Shown: in pieces, positions 1-5,316 of the stretch | How the letters are laid out: every line of letters begins with the position of its first letter | Position numbering within the stretch: position 1 is the stretch's first letter | Position numbers and translations under genes: made by a program | Origin: Acidimicrobiia bacterium | GTDB taxonomy: Bacteria; Actinomycetota; Acidimicrobiia; Acidimicrobiales; Bin134 | DNA: 5,856 nt | Direction of reading: 5' to 3' | Assembly (NCBI GenBank): GCA_009843565.1 | Contig: VYDF01000053.1 | Location: 1-5,856 of the forward strand | The notes under the pieces: generated by a model | What the model saw: only the letters and a program-made list of their open reading frames with translations | Database searches by the model: none | What the model was told of the DNA's origin: nothing

Positions 1-964
1 CGTAGCGGTGGAAGTAGTGGCTGGCCATGAGCGCGATCCAGTTGCCCGCCGACATGGCCCCGTACGGCAGCCGCCACTCCATCTCGCCGGAGATGCGGGC
101 GCCGCCGCCCACCCCGGTGTTCTGGCGATTGCCCCACGCGATCGACGTGGTCTCCCACACGGTGCGATAGCACAAGACGTGCCGGCACAGCCCTGAGGCC
201 ACCGCCAGCATTGCGTTCACCACCGCGCCGCTTTGGCCGGGGGTCTCCATGGTTCCGCAGAACCAGGTGGGGGCGATGCCCAGGGCCTCAGCCACCGGGT
301 AGATGCCGCCCTCGGAGTGGCCGCCGTCTTTGGGACCACCGCCTGGGTAGGTGGACAAGCCGTCGATGTCACCCATGGTCAGCCCGGCGTCGGCCACCGC
401 GGCCCGGCAGGCGTCAACGGCCAGGCTCATGGGGTCGCGGCCCAACCGGCGTCCCACGTCCGACAAGCCGACCCCGGAAATGGCCACCCGAGACTCGAAC
501 TTCTCGGCCGTCGGCATGGGCCGCACCGGTGCCGGGAGGGGTTCGGGGTATTCCTCCACCTCAGACACCGGTTCGCCGGTAGGGGCGAATACCGGCAGCC
601 ACACGTCCTTGTGCTGCTCGAAGCGAACCGACACCGGCAGCCCGATAACCACATCATCGGGCTCGGCGTCCACAATCAGGGTGGTGAGCCGAACCAGGGG
701 GTCTTCTTCGATGGCCACCAGCCCGATGACGTACGGGATTTCCATGTCGGGCAGCCACGGCTGGTGGTTGACGGTGACCCCCACCACCGTTGCCCGGCCC
801 GACACGTCCCTAACCTCGGGAACGCCTCCGCACTGCGAACAGACGACACCGGGGGGATGGAGATACCGATTGCAGACCTCGCAGTACTGGAACCGCAGCA
901 CGCCGTCGGCCCCCGAAGTCCAGAAGAACTCGTTTTCTGGAGTGAGCTTGGGCAGGGGGCGCAT
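1..964 (-). CDS. DUF35 (zinc ribbon/OB-fold) fused to thiolase-like domain, partial at C-terminus
   Basis: The open frame starts at ATG 964 and runs off the left edge, so 321 residues are visible and the C-terminus is missing. Residues 1-125 look like a DUF35 acyl-CoA-associated protein: a rubredoxin-like zinc ribbon with Cys28-x2-Cys31 and Cys42-x2-Cys45, then a beta-rich OB-fold segment. A proline-rich linker (about 128-152) leads into a thiolase fold of the SCP2/lipid-transfer type, starting near VAISGVGLSDVGRR (160-173) with a DAGL...DIDGL segment (192-203). Where condensing thiolases have Cys-x-Ser-Gly, this protein has GQSG (243-246), so the usual nucleophile is absent. Known relatives are the steroid side-chain aldolase Ltp2, which works with the DUF35 protein ChsH2, and archaeal thiolase/DUF35 complexes. 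A retro-aldolase or other acyl-CoA C-C lyase role is inferred; the substrate is unknown. It starts 11 bp after fdhD with no clear ribosome binding site, suggesting translational coupling. Confidence 0.88.
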   Translation of the reverse strand, partial: MRPLPKLTPENEFFWTSGADGVLRFQYCEVCNRYLHPPGVVCSQCGGVPEVRDVSGRATVVGVTVNHQPWLPDMEIPYVIGLVAIEEDPLVRLTTLIVDAEPDDVVIGLPVSVRFEQHKDVWLPVFAPTGEPVSEVEEYPEPLPAPVRPMPTAEKFESRVAISGVGLSDVGRRLGRDPMSLAVDACRAAVADAGLTMGDIDGLSTYPGGGPKDGGHSEGGIYPVAEALGIAPTWFCGTMETPGQSGAVVNAMLAVASGLCRHVLCYRTVWETTSIAWGNRQNTGVGGGARISGEMEWRLPYGAMSAGNWIALMASHYFHRY

Positions 965-975
965 GGCCAGGATTC

Positions 976-1770
976 TTATGCAGACGGGGAGTAGAAGTTG
1001 AGTTGGCCGTCGCGAACAAAACCGGCCAGGCGCAAACTGGCGACCGCCGCCGTCTCCACCGCCAACGCGGAGGGAGCGCTAACCGCGACCAATGTGGCAA
1101 ATCCTGCCGCCCATGCCTTCTGCACCATCTCGAACGAGGCTCGGCCGCTCACGAACAGCCCCAGGCCGGAGGCCGGCAGGTCGCCGTCGAGCAGCATTCG
1201 GCCAACCACTTTGTCCACCGCGTTGTGGCGGCCGATGTCCTCACGCACCAGGGTGGGCTCGCCCTCGACCCCGAAGGCCGCCGCGGCGTGGACTCCCCCA
1301 GTGGTGCCGAACAGATCTTGGAAGGCCCGAACCCGTTCGGGCACCGCAGCCAACACGTCGGCAGATATGGGTTCCCCGCCGGAGGGCAGCGGATCCAGCC
1401 GTTCGCTCAGCGCTTCAATGCTCTCGGCTCCGCAGAGCCCGCAGGCCGAGGTGGTGAGGCCGAGTCGGGGGGTGGCCGGCGGAGCGCCGTCGGTCTCCAC
1501 GGTCACCAGATTGAACTCAGTGTCGGCCGCCGGCTCGGTGGCGCAATAGCGAATCGACGTAACCGACGCATCGCCGAGCAGGCCCTCGGTGAAACAGAAT
1601 CCCGCGGCCAGCTCGAAGTCGTTTCCCGGGGTGCGCATTGTGGTGGTGACGGTCACGTCGTCGAGCTCGATGGTGAGGGGCTCCTCCACCACCAAGTCGT
1701 CGGGGCGCCGGTGCTCTTTGCTCCCGTCCCAATGACGAACCAGCACTCGCTGGGACCGGCCCCGGCTCAT
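976..1770 (-). CDS. fdhD: FdhD, formate dehydrogenase accessory sulfurtransferase
   Basis: A 264-residue protein of normal family length. FdhD takes sulfur from a cysteine desulfurase such as IscS and passes it to the molybdenum (bis-MGD) cofactor before insertion into formate dehydrogenase; it acts in the cytoplasm. Visible hallmarks are VVEEPLTIEL near the N-terminus (27-36), the TPGNDFELAAGFCFTEGLL segment (47-65), the catalytic CGLCG motif with Cys110 and Cys113, and the EDIGRHNAVDKVVG signature in the C-terminal half. I chose ATG 1770 because family similarity begins just after it (RVLVRHW, then the EEPL block) and it overlaps the preceding small ORF's stop as ATGA. The same frame extends to an ATG at 1872, but that extension lies over the nitrobindin gene and has no family resemblance. 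No formate dehydrogenase subunit is in the window. Family assignment is firm; the client enzyme is unknown. Confidence 0.95.
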   Translation of the reverse strand: MSRGRSQRVLVRHWDGSKEHRRPDDLVVEEPLTIELDDVTVTTTMRTPGNDFELAAGFCFTEGLLGDASVTSIRYCATEPAADTEFNLVTVETDGAPPATPRLGLTTSACGLCGAESIEALSERLDPLPSGGEPISADVLAAVPERVRAFQDLFGTTGGVHAAAAFGVEGEPTLVREDIGRHNAVDKVVGRMLLDGDLPASGLGLFVSGRASFEMVQKAWAAGFATLVAVSAPSALAVETAAVASLRLAGFVRDGQLNFYSPSA

Positions 1771-1787
1771 GACAGCCGATACATCTC
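1763..1787. repeat. Direct repeat, copy 1 (fdhD start junction)
   Basis: A 25-bp perfect direct repeat whose second copy lies 59 bp to the right. Read on the minus strand it encodes the end of the mini-ORF (EMYRLS-stop) and the overlapping fdhD start codon. Weaker similarity continues on both sides, visible mainly as peptide resemblance, which suggests an older, partly diverged duplication. Confidence 0.9.
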
Positions 1788-1829
1788 GGAGAGAACCATG
1801 ACCGCCGAAACACCTCGCTTGCGGCTCAT
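1767..1829 (-). CDS. 20-codon mini-ORF between nitrobindin and fdhD, formed by tandem duplication
   Basis: A tiny ORF encodes the 20-residue peptide MSRKRGVSAVMVLSEMYRLS. Its ATG overlaps the nitrobindin stop (ATGA, 1826-1829) and its own TGA overlaps the fdhD start in the same way (1767-1770). Its last seven residues, SEMYRLS, equal the last seven of nitrobindin, and its first residues (MSRKR) resemble the fdhD start (MSRGR). This is what a tandem duplication spanning the nitrobindin/fdhD junction would leave. The three frames succeed one another, so ribosomes could pass from nitrobindin through this ORF to fdhD by termination-reinitiation. Whether the peptide is made or has any role is unknown; it may be only a relay or a scar. 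Confidence 0.4.
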   Translation of the reverse strand: MSRKRGVSAVMVLSEMYRLS

Positions 1830-1846
1830 GACAGCCGATACATCTC
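1822..1846. repeat. Direct repeat, copy 2 (nitrobindin stop junction)
   Basis: This is the other copy of the 25-bp repeat. On the minus strand it holds the true nitrobindin C-terminus (EMYRLS-stop) and the overlapping ATG of the mini-ORF. The 59-bp offset is not a multiple of three, so the duplicated copy falls in a different frame. Confidence 0.9.
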
Positions 1847-2296
1847 AGAAACCACATGGTGCTGGAGTTCAAGACCCATAGCCGCCATGGCTACCGAGGA
1901 GTGCAGCACCTCGCCCTCAACCCATAAGCGCCGCTCGGTGGCGGTCACTGGCTTGGCCGATCCCGTGCCGAGCACCTCAGTCGACGCCAGCTGCACGTCG
2001 CTGCCCTCCACCGTGCCCTCCAGCAGTTCGACTATCCCCGACGGTTGCACCAGCACCAGCTCGACCCGCCCATCGCCTTGGGGACGCAGATACCCGGCCT
2101 CAGCGTGCAAGGGCAGGCCCGTGTCGGCGTCCTTGGTTTTCTGGGCATAGGCCACGAAGGGCTTGCCCACATGGGTGAAGGACACCTCCTCGGCGTAGGA
2201 GAAATCCTCGATAGTGGGATACACCCCCGTGCCGGTGCCCCGCCACGATCCCAGCAGGAATGCCAGCGGCGCGCACACCGGATGAAGCTCGGCCAT
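1826..2296 (-). CDS. Nitrobindin-like heme-binding beta-barrel protein (THAP4 C-terminal/DUF1794 family)
   Basis: A 156-residue cytoplasmic protein with no signal peptide, matching the usual size of bacterial nitrobindins (about 150-165 aa). The family forms a ten-stranded beta barrel holding ferric heme and has been linked to nitric oxide binding and peroxynitrite isomerisation. The N-terminus has the family motif GxWxGxG as GSWRGTG (16-22), followed by YPTIEDFSYAEEVSF. Near the C-terminus His146-His147 (QHHVVSEMYRLS) sits where the proximal heme ligand is expected, in the last strand. ATG 2296 fits because family similarity begins about ten residues later; no strong Shine-Dalgarno sequence is visible. 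It lies 47 bp downstream of groEL on the same strand, with no convincing terminator between, and its stop overlaps the mini-ORF before fdhD. Heme binding is inferred from the family. Confidence 0.88.
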   Translation of the reverse strand: MAELHPVCAPLAFLLGSWRGTGTGVYPTIEDFSYAEEVSFTHVGKPFVAYAQKTKDADTGLPLHAEAGYLRPQGDGRVELVLVQPSGIVELLEGTVEGSDVQLASTEVLGTGSAKPVTATERRLWVEGEVLHSSVAMAAMGLELQHHVVSEMYRLS

Positions 2297-2343
2297 ACCG
2301 CGACGTTACCGCCGCTTGAAGCCGAATCGAGCAGATTCAGACC

Positions 2344-3969
2344 TTAGAAGTCCATGTCGGGCATGCCGCCGGGCATCCCGCCGTTCTCGTCGGGCTTGTC
2401 GGCCACCACCGCCTCGGTGGTCAAGAACAGCCCGGCGATGGAGCCGGCATTCTGGAGCGCCGAGCGAGTGACCTTGGCCGCATCGATGATCCCGGCGGTG
2501 AGCAGGTCTTCGTACTCGCCGGTGGCCGCGTTCAGCCCGGAGTTGCCCTCCAGGTTGCGGACCCGCTCCACGATCACGCCGCCCTCGAGGCCGGCGTTGA
2601 CCGCGATCTGGGCCAGCGGGCCTTCCAGGGCCTTGGCCACGATGCGGGCCCCGGTGGCCTCGTCGTCGGCCGACAGGCTGTCGGCGGCCTCGTTCACCGC
2701 GTCTTGGGCCCGCAGCAGGGTGACGCCCCCGCCGGCCACGACGCCCTCTTCGATGGCCGCTTTGGTGGTGCTGACCGCATCCTCGATGCGGTGCTTCTTC
2801 TCCTTGAGCTCCACCTCGGTGGCGGCGCCCACCTTGAGCACGGCCACACCGCCCGACAGCTTGGCCAGGCGCTCTTGGAGCTTCTCCCGGTCGTAGTCGG
2901 AGTCGGTGTTGTCGATTTCGCCCTTGATCTGGGAGATCCGGCCCTCCACGTCGTTGCGGTCGCCGGCCCCCTCCACAATCGTGGTCTCGTCTTTGGTGAT
3001 CACGATCTTGCGGGCTCGGCCCAGCAGATCGAGCGTGGTGTTCTCCAGCTTCAGGCCCACCTCTTCGCTGATGACCTGGCCAGCGGTCAAGATGGCCATG
3101 TCTTGGAGCATGGCCTTGCGGCGATCGCCGAAACCGGGGGCCTTCACCGCGGTGGAGTTGAAGGTGCCCCGGATCTTGTTCACCACCAGAGTGGCCAGAG
3201 CCTCGCCCTCCACGTCTTCGGCGATGATCAAAAGCGGCTTGCCCGCCTGCATCACCTTCTCCAGCACCGGCACGATGTCGCGTACCGCAGTGATCTTTGA
3301 CCCCACGAACAAGATGTAGGGCTCGTCCAGCACCGCTTCCATCCGCTCGGCATCGGTCACGAAATAAGGGGAGATGTAGCCCTTGTCGAAGCGCATGCCC
3401 TCGGTGAAGTCCAGCTCCAGGCCGAAGGTCTGCGACTCCTCCACGGTGACCACTCCGTCTTTGCCCACCTTGTCGATGGCCTCGGAGATCAGTTCGCCGA
3501 TCTCGGAGTCGGCGGCGGAGATGGCGGCCACATTGGAGATCTGGGCCTTGTCGGAGGACACGTCCACCGACTGGGACTGAATGGCCTCGACCGCGGCCTC
3601 CACGCCGGACTCGATGCCCTTCTTGATGGACATGGGGTTGGCCCCGGCAGCCACGTTTCGCAGGCCCTCGCGCACCATCGACCACGCCAGTACGGTGGCG
3701 GTGGTGGTTCCGTCGCCGGCCACGTCGTCGGTTTTCTTGGCCACCTCTTTGACCAGCTCAGCGCCGATCTTCTCGTAGGGGTCCTCCAGCTCGATCTCCT
3801 TGGCGATGGACACGCCGTCGTTGGTGATGGTGGGGGCGCCCCACTTCTTCTCCAGAACGACATTGCGGCCCTTGGGGCCAAGCGTGACCCGCACGGCGTC
3901 GGCCAACTGGTTCATTCCCGATTCCAGCGCGCGCCGGGCCTGCTCATCGAATGAGATGATTTTGGGCAT
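2344..3969 (-). CDS. groEL: 60-kDa chaperonin GroEL (GroEL2-like)
   Basis: A complete 541-residue group I chaperonin. It forms tetradecameric double rings and folds cytoplasmic proteins using ATP with GroES. The N-terminal equatorial domain shows LGPKGRNVVLEKKWGAPTIT (30-49), Asp51 in NDGVSIAKEIEL, and the nucleotide-site motif AGDGTTTATVLA with Asp86. GAGDRNDVEGRI lies in the middle of the protein, and VVAGGGVTLL in the C-terminal equatorial part. The tail ends in a short Gly-Met-rich segment (GGMPGGMPDMDF), like actinobacterial GroEL2 and unlike His-rich GroEL1 tails. A GGGAG ribosome binding site at 3979-3983 lies nine bases before ATG 3969. groES is not adjacent, so this is probably the stand-alone copy, with a groES or groES-groEL1 locus elsewhere (inference). 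A small oddity is VLAWSMVREGL (93-103), where most homologues have Gln at the Trp position. Confidence 0.98.
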   Translation of the reverse strand: MPKIISFDEQARRALESGMNQLADAVRVTLGPKGRNVVLEKKWGAPTITNDGVSIAKEIELEDPYEKIGAELVKEVAKKTDDVAGDGTTTATVLAWSMVREGLRNVAAGANPMSIKKGIESGVEAAVEAIQSQSVDVSSDKAQISNVAAISAADSEIGELISEAIDKVGKDGVVTVEESQTFGLELDFTEGMRFDKGYISPYFVTDAERMEAVLDEPYILFVGSKITAVRDIVPVLEKVMQAGKPLLIIAEDVEGEALATLVVNKIRGTFNSTAVKAPGFGDRRKAMLQDMAILTAGQVISEEVGLKLENTTLDLLGRARKIVITKDETTIVEGAGDRNDVEGRISQIKGEIDNTDSDYDREKLQERLAKLSGGVAVLKVGAATEVELKEKKHRIEDAVSTTKAAIEEGVVAGGGVTLLRAQDAVNEAADSLSADDEATGARIVAKALEGPLAQIAVNAGLEGGVIVERVRNLEGNSGLNAATGEYEDLLTAGIIDAAKVTRSALQNAGSIAGLFLTTEAVVADKPDENGGMPGGMPDMDF

Positions 3970-3978
3970 CCTCGAACT

Positions 3979-3983
3979 CTCCC
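3979..3983 (-). promoter_or_regulatory. Ribosome binding site of groEL
   Basis: Minus-strand GGGAG, within GGGAGAGTT, nine bases before the ATG at 3969. It is the clearest Shine-Dalgarno sequence on the minus strand here and supports this start, which also matches the conserved MPKIISFDEQAR N-terminus. Confidence 0.75.
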
Positions 3984-4011
3984 TTTTGTACTATCGGCTT
4001 CCCGCCGACTT

Positions 4012-4038
4012 TTAGCACTCTCAGTATGAGACTGCTAA
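4012..4038 (-). promoter_or_regulatory. CIRCE operator (HrcA binding site) upstream of groEL
   Basis: The inverted repeat has the exact CIRCE architecture of two 9-bp arms and a 9-bp spacer. Read on the plus strand it is TTAGCACTC, spacer TCAGTATGA, then GACTGCTAA; one arm is perfect and the other has one mismatch (C for G). The palindrome extends by one further pair outside. HrcA binds CIRCE and represses chaperonin genes until heat or misfolded protein inactivates it. It sits 42 bp upstream of the groEL ATG, the usual place near the transcription start. A minus-strand CATACT in the spacer (4023-4028) is a possible -10 element, but I see no good -35 box. hrcA itself is not in the window. Confidence 0.93.
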
Positions 4039-4085
4039 AGGTTACCGAGCAGTTCGAGAAACGCCAAACTCTGAGTTGTGGGAAA

Positions 4086-4361
4086 TCAGCCGCCAGCCAC
4101 TGCGGGCACGATGGCCACGGTTTGGCCGTCGGGAACCGACGTGGCCAACCCGTCGGCGAACCGCACGTCGTCATCGTCCACGAAGACATTGACGTACCGA
4201 TGCAGGCCGCCCGACTCGTCGATGAGGCGGTCCATGAAGCCGGGATGGGCGGCATCCAGCGAGGCGATCACGTCGCGGACGTTCCCGCCCTCAACGATGA
4301 CCTCGCTGGCTCCGCCGGCCAGAGGTCGGAGGGTGGTCGGTATCCGAACGGTCACGCTCAT
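4086..4361 (-). CDS. cysO: CysO-like sulfur carrier protein (MoaD/ThiS ubiquitin fold)
   Basis: A 91-residue small carrier of the MoaD/ThiS family ending in Gly-Gly, the C-terminus converted to a thiocarboxylate. The sequence resembles Mycobacterium tuberculosis CysO from end to end, including the VTVRIPTTLRP start, the LHRYVNVFVDDDDVRF core (54-69), DGLATSVPDGQTVAIVP, and an AVAGG ending. In mycobacteria, an activating enzyme charges CysO, CysM uses it to build cysteine from O-phosphoserine, and the protease Mec releases the cysteine. This route resists oxidative stress. Neither cysM nor mec is next to it here: groEL follows and gpgS diverges upstream. MoaD of molybdopterin synthase is the main alternative, worth mentioning because fdhD is nearby, but the similarity favours CysO. 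No Shine-Dalgarno sequence is visible before ATG 4361, so the message may be leaderless. Confidence 0.88.
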   Translation of the reverse strand: MSVTVRIPTTLRPLAGGASEVIVEGGNVRDVIASLDAAHPGFMDRLIDESGGLHRYVNVFVDDDDVRFADGLATSVPDGQTVAIVPAVAGG

Positions 4362-4418
4362 GGGCCATGATGCTATTCGGATGAAGCGCGATAAACGACT
4401 CGTGAATACGGAGTCAGC
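4362..4418. promoter_or_regulatory. Divergent intergenic region between cysO and gpgS
   Basis: These 57 bp separate two divergent starts and should hold both promoters. On the minus strand TAGCAT (4370-4375) fits the -10 pattern TAnnnT and lies eight bases before the cysO ATG, consistent with a leaderless transcript. On the plus strand I find no convincing -10/-35 pair, only the gpgS ribosome binding site at 4410-4413. Promoter positions are inference. Confidence 0.35.
4410..4413 (+). promoter_or_regulatory. Ribosome binding site of gpgS
   Basis: GGAG lies five bases before the GTG at 4419. It supports GTG as the start codon; there is no suitable ATG until residue 51, which would remove the nucleotide-binding motif. 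Confidence 0.65.
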
Positions 4419-5315
4419 GTGAGCGGTCGACGGAGATTCGCCGCCGGAGAGTTCTCCGCGCTCGACCTAGCGGCCCGCAAGGGCTCGACCACAGTGTCGG
4501 TCTGCTTGCCTGCCCGCAACGAGGAGGAGACCGTGGGCACCATCGTGGAAGTGGTGCGGTCCGAGCTCATGGACAAGCTGCACCTGGTGGACGAGCTAAT
4601 CGTTATGGACGATTACTCCACCGATCGCACCGCGGCAGTGGCCAAGGACGCCGGGGCAACGGTGGTGGCGTGCGCTGACGTGCTCACCCACCTCGGCAAT
4701 CAGCCTGGCAAGGGGGAGGCGCTGTGGAAATCGCTGTTCGCGTCCACCGGCGACCTCGTGGTGTGGTGCGACGCCGATGTGGCCAACTTTGGCCCCCACT
4801 TCATCACGGGCCTTGTGGGCCCGCTGCTGGTGGACAGCTCCATCGGCTATACCAAGGGCTACTACCACCGCCCGGTGGGGGCCGACCAGCGGGGAGGGGG
4901 CCGCACCACCGAGCTGGTGGCCCGGCCGCTCATCACCCTGCTGTTCCCCGAACTCAGCGACATCGTCCAACCCCTAGCCGGGGAGTACGCCGGGAGGAGG
5001 GAGATCTTGGAGCGGCTCCCGTTCGTGCAGGGGTACGGGGTGGAAATGGGATTGCTCATCGACGTTTGCCGACTGGCGGGCTACGACGCCATCGCCCAAG
5101 TTGATCTGGGCACCCGCGTGCACCGCAATCGACCCCTGCATGAGTTGTCGTCCCAGGCCACTGAGGTTATGCAGGTGGCCCTCCACCGGGCCGATCGCAC
5201 CTTGGTGAACACGGCGATCACGCTGCGTCGACCCGGATTCGGCGACACCGAGATCACCATGCAGGAGCGCCCTCCCCTGGTGGAGGTCACCGGCTACTTC
5301 CGCCAGGCGCGCTGA
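4419..5315 (+). CDS. gpgS: Glucosyl-3-phosphoglycerate synthase (GT81 family)
   Basis: A 298-residue GT-A fold glycosyltransferase that transfers glucose from an NDP-glucose, usually UDP-glucose, to D-3-phosphoglycerate. This is the first step to glucosylglycerate and, in mycobacteria, to methylglucose lipopolysaccharides. In order: VCLPARNEEETVG (28-40) for nucleotide-sugar binding, DDYSTDRT (64-71), GKGEALWKSL (97-106), the metal-binding DxD as Asp118-Ala-Asp120, GGGRTTELVARPL (159-171) for the phosphoglycerate site, QPLAGEYAGRRE (184-195), GYGVEMGLLID (205-215), and His235 in VHRNRPL as the likely third metal ligand. It starts with GTG and is a little shorter than the mycobacterial enzyme (about 324 aa). 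The partner phosphatase GpgP is not in the window. The gene ends one base from the stop of the convergent glycerate kinase. The match covers all known family motifs. Confidence 0.94.
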   Translation: MSGRRRFAAGEFSALDLAARKGSTTVSVCLPARNEEETVGTIVEVVRSELMDKLHLVDELIVMDDYSTDRTAAVAKDAGATVVACADVLTHLGNQPGKGEALWKSLFASTGDLVVWCDADVANFGPHFITGLVGPLLVDSSIGYTKGYYHRPVGADQRGGGRTTELVARPLITLLFPELSDIVQPLAGEYAGRREILERLPFVQGYGVEMGLLIDVCRLAGYDAIAQVDLGTRVHRNRPLHELSSQATEVMQVALHRADRTLVNTAITLRRPGFGDTEITMQERPPLVEVTGYFRQAR

Positions 5316-5316
5316 C

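Noticed and set aside
233..1001. Two long plus-strand ORFs opposite the thiolase-like gene
   Set aside because: They are antisense shadows of a high-GC gene: composition is low-complexity and unlike known proteins, while the minus frame has clear DUF35 and thiolase motifs throughout.
1771..1872. Longer fdhD starting at 1872
   Set aside because: The extra 34 residues overlap the nitrobindin C-terminus and the duplicated segment, and FdhD similarity starts only after ATG 1770.
1003..1881. Plus-strand 292-residue ORF
   Set aside because: It lies opposite fdhD, whose minus-strand frame has the CGLCG and EDIGRHNAVDK motifs; the plus translation has no recognisable domain.
2324..2338. GAATC/GATTC inverted repeat between groEL and nitrobindin as a terminator
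   Set aside because: The stem is only 5 bp, AT-containing and not followed by a T run on either strand, so it is too weak to call.
2306..3685. Minus-strand 459-residue ORF in another frame of groEL
   Set aside because: It is an Arg/Gly-rich out-of-frame shadow of groEL with no family similarity.
4067..4077. AACTC-T-GAGTT palindrome downstream of cysO
   Set aside because: A 5-bp stem with a one-base loop cannot form a stable hairpin, and no T run follows.
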